A stretch of DNA of 42,609 nt from JAUICS01 sp964384335 (GTDB taxonomy: Bacteria; Pseudomonadota; Alphaproteobacteria; Micavibrionales; Micavibrionaceae): assembly GCA_964384335.1 (NCBI GenBank), contig CAYLKN010000018.1:1-42609 (forward strand), written 5' to 3'. This document shows positions 24,088 through 33,765 of this stretch, piece by piece. The position numbers and the translations under genes were made by a program. Below the pieces are notes generated by a model that had not been told where the DNA came from, did no database searches, and saw only the letters and a program-made list of their open reading frames with translations. Position 1 is the stretch's first letter. Every line of letters begins with the position of its first letter.

Positions 24088-25527
24088 ATGTCTGAATTGC
24101 CTGTAACACAGTCCAGAAACGAGGAAATGTTAAATTCTGAGCCTCATATTTTTGATCCCGTAATCCTGAGAGCATATGACATCCGGGGTGAAGTCGGGGT
24201 TAATCTTGATGAAAACGACGCCGTCGCTCTTGGAAGGGCTTTTGGAACATTTATCCGGAACAAAGGCGGACAAAATGTATGCATCGGGTATGACGGACGT
24301 CTGTCCTCCCCGCAACTTGCCGAGGCAACGATAAGCGGTCTTTTATCAACAGGGATCGATGTCGAAAATATCGGTCTTGGCCCCACGCCAATGCTGTATT
24401 TCAGCGTAAAAGACCGTATGGCTGACGGCGGTATAATGGTTACCGGGTCTCATAACCCGCCCTCTCATAACGGCTTTAAACTCACGTTATCGGGCGGTCC
24501 GGTCTTCGGCGAAGCGGTTCAGGAGCTGGGAACAATTGCGGAATCAGGTGCCTTTGCCAAAGGAAAAGGGCTTTTAAAAGATTACAGCGTTCAGGATTCT
24601 TATATAAAAAGACTTCTCAAAGATCTGAACTTGGCAAGGCCTTTAAAAATAGCATGGGATCCTGGAAATGGAGCTGCGGGAAACGTTCTTCAGGAACTGG
24701 TGAAACAAATGCCCGGTGAACATATTCTTTTAAATGAAAAAGTGGATGGGAACTTTCCGGCCCATCATCCCGATCCGACAGTGGACGAAAACCTTAAGGA
24801 ATTAAGAAATGCTGTCCTTGATAATGCCTGCGATATGGGCATTGCCTTTGACGGCGACGGTGACAGAATCGGCGTTCTTGACAATACTGGAAATGTTATC
24901 CGCGGCGACACCCTCCTTACCATATACGCCAGAGAGATATTGGAAACAAATCCGGGCAGTCCTATTATTGGGGATATTAAATGCTCTCAGGTTTTTCTGG
25001 ATGAAATCAAACGCCTTGGTGGTAAGCCTGTCCTCTGGAAAACAGGACATTCATTGATTAAAAACAAACTTGCCGAGTTACAGTCGCCCCTGGCCGGAGA
25101 GCTTAGCGGCCATATATTCTTTGCAGACAAATATTACGGTTTTGACGATGCATTATATTGCAGTATCCGCCTAATGAATGAAGTTGCCAGGTTCGAGAAA
25201 GGGCTTTCGGAAATTACCGCGCATATGCCCAGGCTTTTCAATACGCCCGAATTCAGGGTAGACATAGACGAAGACAGAAAATTCGGTTTTATTGACGATA
25301 TTGGAAGTTTTCTTAAGGACAATATTTCCGAGGACGCCGAAATTATTGATATAGATGGCATCAGGATGAATCTTCAGAATGGATGGGTTCTGATCAGGGC
25401 TTCAAATACACAGAATGTAATAAGCCTCCGTATGGAAGCAAAAAGTGAGGAGGCCTTAAATGAAATCAAAGGATTGGTAAAGATAGGCTTTGACAAATTC
25501 GGCCTTCCCTTAAACAATATCTGGTAA
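24088..25527 (+). CDS. Phosphomannomutase/phosphoglucomutase (alpha-D-phosphohexomutase)
   Basis: A 479-residue enzyme interconverting hexose 1- and 6-phosphates. Motifs in order are FDPVILRAYDIRG, the phosphoserine loop VTGSHNPPSHNGFK, the Mg2+ site FDGDGDRIGVLD and the sugar-binding loop LSGHIFFADKYYGFDDA. The C-terminal phosphate-binding domain has LIRASNTQNVISLRMEA, matching the RxSNTxP loop with Gln in place of Pro. It is close to AlgC/ManB-type bifunctional enzymes. GGGG lies ahead of its ATG. With galU it supplies precursors for LPS or exopolysaccharide. Confidence 0.93.
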   Translation: MSELPVTQSRNEEMLNSEPHIFDPVILRAYDIRGEVGVNLDENDAVALGRAFGTFIRNKGGQNVCIGYDGRLSSPQLAEATISGLLSTGIDVENIGLGPTPMLYFSVKDRMADGGIMVTGSHNPPSHNGFKLTLSGGPVFGEAVQELGTIAESGAFAKGKGLLKDYSVQDSYIKRLLKDLNLARPLKIAWDPGNGAAGNVLQELVKQMPGEHILLNEKVDGNFPAHHPDPTVDENLKELRNAVLDNACDMGIAFDGDGDRIGVLDNTGNVIRGDTLLTIYAREILETNPGSPIIGDIKCSQVFLDEIKRLGGKPVLWKTGHSLIKNKLAELQSPLAGELSGHIFFADKYYGFDDALYCSIRLMNEVARFEKGLSEITAHMPRLFNTPEFRVDIDEDRKFGFIDDIGSFLKDNISEDAEIIDIDGIRMNLQNGWVLIRASNTQNVISLRMEAKSEEALNEIKGLVKIGFDKFGLPLNNIW

Positions 25528-25575
25528 GACAAAATCAGTCTTTAATTCGAAAAAATAAGTGTCAGCCGAAAAAAC

Positions 25576-26190
25576 ATGAATGTAAAAACCCTTGAATATT
25601 TTGCCTCATATATATGTCATGAGCTTGTAAGCCCTGTATCCGCAATTAACAACGGACTCGAATTTTTATCCGAAACCAACCATGACCATCAGGACGATGC
25701 CCTCGAACTTGTAAAATACAGTGCAAATCAGGCTACAATCAGACTGGAAATATTCCGTATGATATACGGCGCCGGCTCAACCCGCGGGACGTTATCGCCT
25801 GCAGATATTTATGAAGCCTTTCAGAAATACACAGCATCCGACGGAAAAATTTACCAGGAATGGGATAACTCTCTTCCTCTGACCGAAAATCCAGGCCCAG
25901 GATTCATGAAAATAGTCCTGGGTACGATGGTATTGGCGCGGGAATGTCTGCCCCGTGGCGGGAAAATAAGCGTTCTCAGGGAAAACGATGCCGTGAAGGT
26001 TATTGCCTCGGGCGATGTGAGTGTTAGAGATAATTTGGAGAAAGCCTTAAACGGAGATTTAAGTGAAGACGAGCTTGAACCCAAACTCGTTCCTCCTCTC
26101 ATGCTTTTCACATATTCTGATTTTTACGGCATATCCGTTGTTATTGACCGTAATCAAAAAGACTGTATTATATTCAAAGTAAGTCAATAA
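25576..26190 (+). CDS. chpT: Histidine phosphotransferase ChpT-like
   Basis: A 204-residue protein with the ChpT dimerisation/His-box helix YFASYICHELVSPVSAINNGLEFL, in which His15 is the expected phosphorylation site. A degenerate ATPase-like C-terminal domain without N or G boxes follows. In Caulobacter, ChpT moves phosphate from CckA to CtrA and CpdR. This copy lies directly upstream of the chemotaxis operon, 197 nt before cheA, with cckA downstream beyond purH, so both upstream relay proteins are in this window. The assignment is strong by motif, although the C-terminal half is divergent. Confidence 0.87.
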   Translation: MNVKTLEYFASYICHELVSPVSAINNGLEFLSETNHDHQDDALELVKYSANQATIRLEIFRMIYGAGSTRGTLSPADIYEAFQKYTASDGKIYQEWDNSLPLTENPGPGFMKIVLGTMVLARECLPRGGKISVLRENDAVKVIASGDVSVRDNLEKALNGDLSEDELEPKLVPPLMLFTYSDFYGISVVIDRNQKDCIIFKVSQ

Positions 26191-26387
26191 AAACAGTCTG
26201 CAATTCTTATTTTACCCATTCCCAAGGACATATACTTGTATTTCAGGTTTTATGTTAGCAATAAAAACCAAAAAGTATCAATAATGTTGTATGATCGTAA
26301 GAAGATGTTAACGCATTTAGTCTTACTATTAAATTCTGGGCGTTTAAAATAGTATTATAAACACGTCATGTTGCGGGAGAAAAAAAC

Positions 26388-29129
26388 ATGGATGATCTGA
26401 TCGCGGAATTTCTGACTGAAACGAATGAAAGCCTCGGTGACCTCGATAACGATCTTGTTTTATTTGAACAGAACCCGAACGACAAAGATCTTTTATCCAC
26501 CATATTCCGCATTATTCATACCATTAAGGGGACATGTGGCTTTCTTGATCTCCCCAGGCTTGAGAAAGTGGCCCATCATGCTGAAAACCTGCTTGGCCGT
26601 TTCAGAGACGGGGAGCTTGAAGTAACCCCGGAATATGTAACTCTTATTTTTGAATGTCTTGATCGGATTAAATATATTCTGGGCGAGCTTGAATCTTCTG
26701 GAAATGAGCCCTCCGGGAACGACGATGCCCTAATTGCAAAGCTTGATATGGCTTATGAAGGCAAATCTCTTGATGAGGAGGCCTTAAGTAACGAGGAAGA
26801 AGGCGATACAGACTCCGTTTCCGAAGACACGCAGGTACGCGAAGGAGACAACGAAAGCGCGATTGAAGAAGGTGAAAATATTGAAGACCAGACGCTTGAC
26901 AGTGAGGCGGCAGATATTGAAGAAACTGTAGAAGATCCTGAAGATCAGGTTGCTGAAGATAAGGAAGAGGACTTGCAGATCAGAGAGTCTCAGCTTGCCA
27001 CCCAGAGCCTCAGAGTTAATGTAAAAGTCCTCGAGAATCTCATGACAATGGTCAGTGAACTTGTCCTGACACGTAATCAGCTTCTCCAGATTCTCAGACA
27101 TCAGAAAGAAAGTGAGTTTTCAACACCTTTGCAGCGCCTGAACCAGGTCGTATCGGAGTTGCAGGAAGGTGTAATGAAAACCAGAATGCAGCCCATTGGA
27201 AACGCATGGGCAAAACTTCCCAGGATCGTCAGAGATATAAGCGTTGAACTGAAAAAGAAAATTGATCTCCAGATGAGGGGAAAGGATACCGAACTTGATC
27301 GTCAGGTTCTTGAGATGATTAAAGATCCTCTTACTCATATGGTCAGGAACTCTGCAGACCATGGTCTTGAATCGCCGGAAGAAAGAAAAAAAGCCGGAAA
27401 GCAGGAAACAGGAAGAATTCTCCTTAACGCATATCACGAGGGCGGACATATCATCATTGAAATCAGTGACGACGGAAAAGGACTTTCGGTTGACAAGATA
27501 AAAAAGAAAGCGATTGAGAAAAAGCTCGTAACCAAAGAAGAAATCGAGAAGCTTTCTCCCGCACAGATACAAAATTTTATTTTTAAAGCCGGATTTTCAA
27601 CCGCAGAGGCAGTCACATCAGTCTCCGGCAGAGGCGTCGGTATGGACGTTGTCCGGAATAATATTGAAAGCATCGGCGGTTCTATTGAGCTTAAGTCCAC
27701 AGAAGGCAAAGGCACATCTTTTTTTATAAAAATACCTTTGACACTGGCTATCGTTTCGGCCCTTATCGTTGAGACACGAAAAGAGCGCTTTGCGATCCCC
27801 CAGCTGGCGGTTCGTGAGCTGGTCATGGCAACTGAAAACGGAAACAGCCGGATTGAGAAAATTAAAGGCACCCCTGTTTTCAGGTTAAGAGACCAGCTTC
27901 TGCCGCTTGTTTCTCTTGGTGACCTCCTCAGGCTTAAACACAAAAACACGCTAAATCATTCAGCCGAAGCTGGAGAAGAGAATTCAGGCGAATTGGAAAA
28001 AGACAGCGAGTATATCGTTGTGACACAAGTCGGCTCTTACCAGTTCGGTATAATAGTGGACAGGGTCTATGACACAGAAGAAATAGTTGTGAAACCTGTG
28101 GCAAATATTCTCAAGAATATCGATCTGTTCTCAGGAAATACAATTCTTGGTGACGGATCAGTCATTATGATACTCGATCCTTCAGGAATTGCAAAAACGA
28201 CAGGTGATGTTGAAACCTCCGAAGCCCTCGGCGAGGAAGAAACCGGAGAAGAGCATAAAAGAGATACAAGCAAAGACAAAACATCGCTGTTATTGTTTGA
28301 GGCAGGAGATAAAACACCAAAAGCCGTACCTCTGTCTCTCGTTTCAAGACTTGAGAACATTGATCCAAAGGAAATAGAAGGCACGGCCAAGCAGATGATT
28401 ATACAATACAGGGGCCAGCTTATGCCGCTTCATCCTTTTAATAGTAGCATCCGAATCGAATCGGACGATTCGGAAAAACCTGTTCTTGTGTTTTCCAATG
28501 AAGACAAGTCTATGGGCCTTATCGTTGACCGCATTGTAGATATCATAGAAGATTCTATAAACATACAGTATGACAGCGGTCAGTCTGGAATATTGGGAAG
28601 CGCAATTATAAAAGGAAAGGCAACCGATGTTATAGACGTATCCTATTACGTTCAGATGGCAGACAGGGAATGGTTCAAATCGCCCGATCAGGAGCCTTTT
28701 TCAGTAAAAACATCACCTGAAAATGCCAGAAGAAAAAATGTCATGCTTATAGACGACAGCCCGTTTTTCAGAAATATGCTGACACCTCTTTTAAATGTTT
28801 CCGGTTATAACGTAACCACAATGAAAAGCGCAGTGGAAGCTCTCGAAAAAATCAAAGCCGGGGAATATTTTGATATTATCGTGAGTGATATAGAAATGCC
28901 CGATATGGATGGGTTCGAGTTTGCCGAAAAAGTAAGAGCTATTGGAGATTATAAAGATGTTCCACTTGTCGCACTTTCTTCATACGCCACGCCTCAGGAT
29001 GTTGATCGCGGCAAGGAAGCGGGGTTTAAAGGATATGTGGCAAAATTTGATAAAGATACGCTCCTTAATACCTTATCCGAAACATTATCCAAAAGTGATA
29101 CTGAGGAAAATAGTGTATCAAAGGCGTGA
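26388..29129 (+). CDS. cheA: Chemotaxis histidine kinase CheA, hybrid form with C-terminal receiver
   Basis: A 913-residue kinase, longer than classic CheA (about 650). Domains in order: an Hpt P1 domain with His44 in RIIHTIKGTCGFL; a long acidic linker (about 125-200) in place of a recognisable P2; a P3 dimerisation domain (about 205-270); a P4 ATPase with NSADHGLESPEE, SDDGKGLS and GRGVGMDVV; a CheW-like P5 (about 450-610); a second CheW-like segment (about 630-765); and a receiver domain (about 785-905) with phospho-acceptor Asp in IIVSDIEMPDMDG. Receiver-bearing CheA proteins often use the receiver as a phosphate sink. It is the first gene of cheAWYBR, with GGGAG before the ATG. Confidence 0.94.
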   Translation: MDDLIAEFLTETNESLGDLDNDLVLFEQNPNDKDLLSTIFRIIHTIKGTCGFLDLPRLEKVAHHAENLLGRFRDGELEVTPEYVTLIFECLDRIKYILGELESSGNEPSGNDDALIAKLDMAYEGKSLDEEALSNEEEGDTDSVSEDTQVREGDNESAIEEGENIEDQTLDSEAADIEETVEDPEDQVAEDKEEDLQIRESQLATQSLRVNVKVLENLMTMVSELVLTRNQLLQILRHQKESEFSTPLQRLNQVVSELQEGVMKTRMQPIGNAWAKLPRIVRDISVELKKKIDLQMRGKDTELDRQVLEMIKDPLTHMVRNSADHGLESPEERKKAGKQETGRILLNAYHEGGHIIIEISDDGKGLSVDKIKKKAIEKKLVTKEEIEKLSPAQIQNFIFKAGFSTAEAVTSVSGRGVGMDVVRNNIESIGGSIELKSTEGKGTSFFIKIPLTLAIVSALIVETRKERFAIPQLAVRELVMATENGNSRIEKIKGTPVFRLRDQLLPLVSLGDLLRLKHKNTLNHSAEAGEENSGELEKDSEYIVVTQVGSYQFGIIVDRVYDTEEIVVKPVANILKNIDLFSGNTILGDGSVIMILDPSGIAKTTGDVETSEALGEEETGEEHKRDTSKDKTSLLLFEAGDKTPKAVPLSLVSRLENIDPKEIEGTAKQMIIQYRGQLMPLHPFNSSIRIESDDSEKPVLVFSNEDKSMGLIVDRIVDIIEDSINIQYDSGQSGILGSAIIKGKATDVIDVSYYVQMADREWFKSPDQEPFSVKTSPENARRKNVMLIDDSPFFRNMLTPLLNVSGYNVTTMKSAVEALEKIKAGEYFDIIVSDIEMPDMDGFEFAEKVRAIGDYKDVPLVALSSYATPQDVDRGKEAGFKGYVAKFDKDTLLNTLSETLSKSDTEENSVSKA

Positions 29130-29155
29130 TTTAAAATAAGTTATGGAGGTTTAAA

Positions 29156-29647
29156 GTGTCTGATACTGTATTGGAAAAACGGGATAGACGTTCCACGGAC
29201 AATCAGGAGATTCTAAATTCCTCCCGTGATTACCTGACCATAAAGATTGAAAATCAAATGTTTGGAATCCCTGTGCTCCAGGTGCAGGATGTGCTTGGCA
29301 GTCATGAGGTTGCAAGTATACCCCTTGCCCCTAATGAGGTTGCAGGAGCTTTGAATCTTCGCGGCAGAATTGTTACGGCGATTAATGTGCGAAAACGCCT
29401 GGGTCTTAACGATGGTGCCGATAGATCGCACCAAATGAGCGTGGTGGTCGAACACAAAAACGAATTATACTCGCTTATTATAGATGAAGTGGGAGACGTT
29501 CTTAGTTTAAGTGAAGATGATTATGAACCAACACCCGCAACACTTGACGAGGTCTGGAGAATGGTTTCAATGGGTATATACAGATTAAAGGACAAGCTTC
29601 TTGTTGTACTTGATGTACCTAAATTGCTAAATACCGTGCATGCATGA
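29156..29647 (+). CDS. cheW: Chemotaxis coupling protein CheW
   Basis: A 163-residue CheW-fold adaptor that links CheA to chemoreceptors at the membrane. It has DYLTIKIENQMFGIPVLQVQDVLG near the N-terminus, the receptor-contact LNLRGRIVTAINVRKRLGL, and EVGDVLSLSEDDYEPTP. The start is GTG, supported by GGAGG 6 nt upstream. It lies 26 nt after cheA. No methyl-accepting chemotaxis protein gene is in the window, so receptors lie elsewhere. Confidence 0.95.
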   Translation: MSDTVLEKRDRRSTDNQEILNSSRDYLTIKIENQMFGIPVLQVQDVLGSHEVASIPLAPNEVAGALNLRGRIVTAINVRKRLGLNDGADRSHQMSVVVEHKNELYSLIIDEVGDVLSLSEDDYEPTPATLDEVWRMVSMGIYRLKDKLLVVLDVPKLLNTVHA

Positions 29648-29687
29648 AAATTATGCATTATAATAATTTCATTATAACTATGGAAAG

Positions 29688-30071
29688 ATGAACAGAATGA
29701 AATCGTGTTTGGTTGTTGATGATAGCAGGGTCGTAAGAAAAGTGGCCAGAAGAATCGCAGAAGACCTGGGCTTTCAGTGTGACGAAGCCGAAGACGGTAA
29801 GCAGGCTTATGAGGCCTGTCAAAATGCAATGCCTGACGTTATCCTGCTTGACTGGAATATGCCTGTTATGAACGGTCTTGAGTTTCTCCTAAAACTTAGA
29901 AAAATGAATGGAGGGGAAACGCCCAAAGTTGTGTTCTGTACAACTGAAAACGGTTTGGAGCAGATTGAAAAAGCCATGAATGCCGGTGCGAACGAATACA
30001 TCATGAAACCTTTCGACAGTGAGATCATTGAGACAAAATTTCTTCAGGTTGGCCTTATTGATGCAAGGTAA
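29688..30071 (+). CDS. cheY: Chemotaxis response regulator CheY
   Basis: A 127-residue single receiver domain with the acidic pair in CLVVDDSRVV, the phospho-acceptor Asp in VILLDWNMPVMNG, the Thr of FCTTEN and the Lys of YIMKPFDSE. In the chemotaxis pathway it carries phosphate from CheA to its output target. It is the third gene of the operon. ATG codons at 29688 and 29697 are both possible starts. No cheZ is present, as usual in alphaproteobacteria, which drain CheY-P through a second regulator or a CheA receiver. Confidence 0.93.
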   Translation: MNRMKSCLVVDDSRVVRKVARRIAEDLGFQCDEAEDGKQAYEACQNAMPDVILLDWNMPVMNGLEFLLKLRKMNGGETPKVVFCTTENGLEQIEKAMNAGANEYIMKPFDSEIIETKFLQVGLIDAR

Positions 30072-30111
30072 AGTATTCGGAATAATTCTTTTTACACATA
30101 AAATCTGAAAT

Positions 30112-31236
30112 ATGAATAATATAAACAGGACAGGAAAGACCGTAAATGTCATGCTGGTTGATGACTCTGCGGTTATCAGAGGCTTAATCTCCCGTATTCT
30201 GGAGCAAGACGACGACATTAAAATCGTCTCTACAGTTGCAAATGGAAAATCCGCCGTTGATATTGTTAAGCGTATAAAGCCGGATATTATTCTGCTTGAT
30301 ATAGAAATGCCGGTCATGGACGGTATGACTGCTCTCCCTCTTCTTTTAAAAGAATATCCTGAGGCAAAAATAATCATCTGCTCCACTTTAAGCAATAAAA
30401 ACGCTGAAGTTTCCCTCAAAGCCCTCGCCATAGGCGCGTCCGAATGTATCCTGAAGCCTGGATCTGGCCGCGAAATGGTTCAGCAACACGACTTTAAGCG
30501 GGATATCATTAACCTGGTGCGTACTCTGGGCGGTTTATCCCCCCGATTTGTGCCGGACACAAAATCTTTCCCGGCTCCCCTGCAGGAAAAAACCCCGCCT
30601 GCAAAGCCCGAAAACAAAGAGCCTAAAGTTGCTTTAAAAGCTGGCCCTTTGATCAAAAATCCTCAGGTTATTGCAATTGGAAGTTCCACTGGTGGTCCGC
30701 AGGCTTTGTTTGAAGTTCTTAAAAACTTTAAAGACTTTAAAATTCCTATTCTTATAACTCAGCATATGCCAAAAACATTCACCAAGATACTGGCTAACCA
30801 TATATCCCAAAACACCGATATTCCATGTCATGAGGGCGAAAAAAATATGAAAGTGGAAAAAGGCAATATATACGTTGCCCCAGGTGGCTATCACATGACC
30901 GTATTTAAAAACAAACAAACTTCCGAAATTTTTCTGGATATAAATGAGGACCCACCTGAGAATTTCTGCAGGCCGTCCGTTGACCATATGCTGCGCAGTG
31001 TTATTGATGTCTATGATGGAAAAGTGCTTACGCTTATCCTGACCGGTATGGGATATGATGGCCTGGAATCATGTCGTAAAGTGGTGGAGACAGGAGGAAG
31101 TGTAATTGCACAGGACAAAAACACCAGTGTAGTATGGGGCATGCCAGGTGCAGTCGCCAATGCAGGATTGTGTTCGGAAGTCCTGCCCCTTGACAGATTA
31201 GGCCCCAAAATAAAGGAAATTGTAAGTGGATATTAA
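30112..31236 (+). CDS. cheB: Chemotaxis protein-glutamate methylesterase CheB
   Basis: A 374-residue two-domain enzyme that demethylates and deamidates chemoreceptors. The N-terminal receiver has VMLVDDSAVIRG and ILLDIEMPVMDG. A linker of about 50 residues, rich in Pro and Lys, follows. The C-terminal methylesterase has the catalytic Ser in IAIGSSTGGPQAL, the His in ITQHMPKTF and the Asp region in LTGMGYDG. It works opposite CheR to adapt receptors. Spacing to cheY is 40 nt and to cheR 12 nt. Confidence 0.96.
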   Translation: MNNINRTGKTVNVMLVDDSAVIRGLISRILEQDDDIKIVSTVANGKSAVDIVKRIKPDIILLDIEMPVMDGMTALPLLLKEYPEAKIIICSTLSNKNAEVSLKALAIGASECILKPGSGREMVQQHDFKRDIINLVRTLGGLSPRFVPDTKSFPAPLQEKTPPAKPENKEPKVALKAGPLIKNPQVIAIGSSTGGPQALFEVLKNFKDFKIPILITQHMPKTFTKILANHISQNTDIPCHEGEKNMKVEKGNIYVAPGGYHMTVFKNKQTSEIFLDINEDPPENFCRPSVDHMLRSVIDVYDGKVLTLILTGMGYDGLESCRKVVETGGSVIAQDKNTSVVWGMPGAVANAGLCSEVLPLDRLGPKIKEIVSGY

Positions 31237-31248
31237 GGCGGTTGTGTA

Positions 31249-32073
31249 ATGTCTAGTGCTATTGAAGAGGCAGATTTTAATGTCTTTCAGGACATTTTAA
31301 TGAAAACGTCCGGTCTTGTTATAAGCCCTGAAAAGACCTATCTCCTTGAATCCCGTCTTAATCCGGTTGTTAAAAGATGGGGTATGACCAGCCTGAAAGA
31401 ACTTGCCGGTAAATTAAAAACCAATCCAGGAAAAGATCTGGTTACAGAAGTCATGGAAGCGATGACAACCAATGAAACCTCTTTTTTCAGGGATATTAAG
31501 CCGTATGAACAATTGAAAGAGGTAATCCTGCCAACAATTGCAGAACGCCGAAGCAACAGAAAAACTCTTCGTATATGGTCCGCCGCCTGTTCCACAGGAC
31601 AGGAACCCTATTCCATTGCCATGGTGCTTACGGATATGAACCATCTTTTTGCAAACTGGAATATAGAGATTTTCGCCTCCGATATTTCAAACGAAGTTCT
31701 GGAGCAGGCGAAGAACGGCAAATATTCACAGTTTGAGGTTCAGCGTGGACTGCCTATTCAGTACCTCGTCAAACATTTTTCACAGGACGGAAATTTCTGG
31801 CACATAAAGGATCACATAAAGAACATGGTAACTTTTAAATTCATGAATCTGCTGGAGCCCTTCACAAATACAGGCAAATTTGACATCGTTTTCTGCAGAA
31901 ATGTTCTTATATATTTTAATGAATCTACAAAAACCACAGTCCTCAATAAAATTGCGGACGTTCTGGAAGACGACGGAATGCTTCTTTTAGGCGGCGCCGA
32001 AACAGTCCTTGGCCTGTCTTCACGCTTCATACCCGACACTGAACGAAGAGGTCTGTACATAAAATCTCTTTAA
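31249..32073 (+). CDS. cheR: Chemotaxis protein-glutamate O-methyltransferase CheR
   Basis: A 274-residue S-adenosylmethionine-dependent enzyme that methylates chemoreceptor glutamates. It has the N-terminal all-helical domain, TTNETSFFRDIKPYE at the domain junction, the SAM motif LRIWSAACSTGQEPYSIAM, ASDISNEVLEQA and the late motif VFCRNVLIYF. It closes the che operon; purH follows 19 nt later on the same strand and may share its transcript. Confidence 0.96.
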   Translation: MSSAIEEADFNVFQDILMKTSGLVISPEKTYLLESRLNPVVKRWGMTSLKELAGKLKTNPGKDLVTEVMEAMTTNETSFFRDIKPYEQLKEVILPTIAERRSNRKTLRIWSAACSTGQEPYSIAMVLTDMNHLFANWNIEIFASDISNEVLEQAKNGKYSQFEVQRGLPIQYLVKHFSQDGNFWHIKDHIKNMVTFKFMNLLEPFTNTGKFDIVFCRNVLIYFNESTKTTVLNKIADVLEDDGMLLLGGAETVLGLSSRFIPDTERRGLYIKSL

Positions 32074-32091
32074 AAATGCGCGGTTTAACAG

Positions 32092-33714
32092 ATGCACAAT
32101 GAAGAAAACAATACCATCATTGATAATAACCGCGCCTTAAAGCCGGTTAATGCAATCATTTCCGTTTCCAATAAATCGGGACTTGAAGATCTCGTAAAAA
32201 AACTTTCCGAATACGATATAAATTTAATGTCTACAGGCGGTACGGCCAACGCAATACGTGAATTACAGGTTCCTGTAATGGAAATCTCGGAATACACCGG
32301 ATTTCCGGAAATGATGGACGGGCGTGTTAAAACGCTGAACCCGATGGTTCATGCCGGAATACTTGCAAAGCGCAATAATGAAGCCCATAAAAAATCGATG
32401 GATGATCATAAAATACTCTCCGTCGATCTGGTTATCGTCAATTTATATCCTTTTGAGGAAACGATCAAAAATCATTCTGATAAAGAGGATATTTGTATTG
32501 AGAACATAGATATTGGCGGGCCGGCAATGATACGTTCCGCAGCAAAAAATTTTGATAATGTTGCCGTTGTAACAAGCCCTGCCGATTATGCTTTGTTACT
32601 TAAGGATCTGGAAGATTACAAAGGTCATATTTCGTACAATCTGAGAAGACAGCTTGCTGCAGCCGCTTTTGCGCGGACGGCTTCATACGATGCTCTCATA
32701 GCCCGCTGGTTTTCCAAAGTCAATCATCAGGATTCCTACCCTCGTTACATAAGCTTTGCAGGAGAAAAAAAGCAAACGCTGAGATACGGAGAAAATCCCC
32801 ATCAGAATGCAGCAATCTATCACCGCACAGACGAAGAAAGACCGGGAGTAACAAGCGCGACCCTCGTCCAGGGCAAAGAACTTTCGTATAATAATATCAA
32901 TGATACTGATGCGGCGTTTGAACTTGTTGCGGAATTTAAAGATCCAGCCGTTGTTATAATCAAACACGCGAATCCCTGCGGTGCGGCTGTCGCAAAAAAC
33001 ACTCTCGATGCCTACAGGAAAGCTTTGCAATGCGATCCGGTCAGTGCCTACGGAGGAATCATTGCATTGAACCGCCCGCTTGGGGAAGAGACAGCCGCAG
33101 CAATAATCGAAACATTCTGTGAAGTCATTATTGCCCCTTCAATAGAGCCTGCAGCAATTTCAATTCTTAAGAGCAAAGAAAACATCCGCGTGCTTACCAC
33201 AGGAAAAATGCCCGATCCGGGACAGGAACGGTTAATGGTAAAGTCTATAGCGGGCGGTCTTCTTGTACAGTCTGCAGATGACAGTATTTTTGACGATTCG
33301 AAATTGGAAGTGGTTACAGAGCGTGAGCCAACAAAAATTGAGCTGGAAAATCTGATAATCGCATCAAAAATTTGTAAACATGTAAAGTCTAACGCAATCG
33401 TTTTTGTCAAAGATCGCGCCAGTGTCGGTATCGGCGCAGGGCAGATGAGCAGGGTGGATTCCGTTCATATTGCTGTGCGGAAAAGTGAACAGTCTGCACG
33501 ATCAGCCGGACTGCCTAAATCTCTGACTGAAGGATCCGTGGTTGCTTCAGACGCATTTTTTCCTTTTCCTGATGCGCTTCTTGCCGCCGCAGAAGCAGGT
33601 GCAACGGCATTTATTCAACCGGGGGGATCCATGCGTGACCAGGATGTCATTCGCGCGGCAAATGAAAAAGGTCTGGCCATGGTATTCTCAGGCATTCGCA
33701 ATTTCAATCATTGA
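32092..33714 (+). CDS. purH: Bifunctional AICAR formyltransferase/IMP cyclohydrolase
   Basis: This enzyme catalyses the last two steps of IMP synthesis using 10-formyl-tetrahydrofolate. The 540-residue protein has the N-terminal MGS-like cyclohydrolase domain (KSGLEDLVKKLSEYDINLMSTGGTA, FPEMMDGRVKTLNPMVHAG) and the C-terminal transformylase (LRYGENPHQNAAIY, IKHANPCGAA, GAGQMSRVDSV, IQPGGSMRDQDVI). Length is normal. It is a housekeeping gene lying between cheR and cckA. Confidence 0.97.
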   Translation: MHNEENNTIIDNNRALKPVNAIISVSNKSGLEDLVKKLSEYDINLMSTGGTANAIRELQVPVMEISEYTGFPEMMDGRVKTLNPMVHAGILAKRNNEAHKKSMDDHKILSVDLVIVNLYPFEETIKNHSDKEDICIENIDIGGPAMIRSAAKNFDNVAVVTSPADYALLLKDLEDYKGHISYNLRRQLAAAAFARTASYDALIARWFSKVNHQDSYPRYISFAGEKKQTLRYGENPHQNAAIYHRTDEERPGVTSATLVQGKELSYNNINDTDAAFELVAEFKDPAVVIIKHANPCGAAVAKNTLDAYRKALQCDPVSAYGGIIALNRPLGEETAAAIIETFCEVIIAPSIEPAAISILKSKENIRVLTTGKMPDPGQERLMVKSIAGGLLVQSADDSIFDDSKLEVVTEREPTKIELENLIIASKICKHVKSNAIVFVKDRASVGIGAGQMSRVDSVHIAVRKSEQSARSAGLPKSLTEGSVVASDAFFPFPDALLAAAEAGATAFIQPGGSMRDQDVIRAANEKGLAMVFSGIRNFNH

Positions 33715-33765
33715 ATATAAACCGGATAAGCTGTATCTGTAAAATTTAAGCGATAGAGTCTGGCT

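Noticed and set aside
26191..26387. CtrA-binding sites (TTAA-N7-TTAA) ahead of cheA
   Set aside because: I looked because chpT and cckA are nearby; TTAA words occur, but none with correct spacing and partner.
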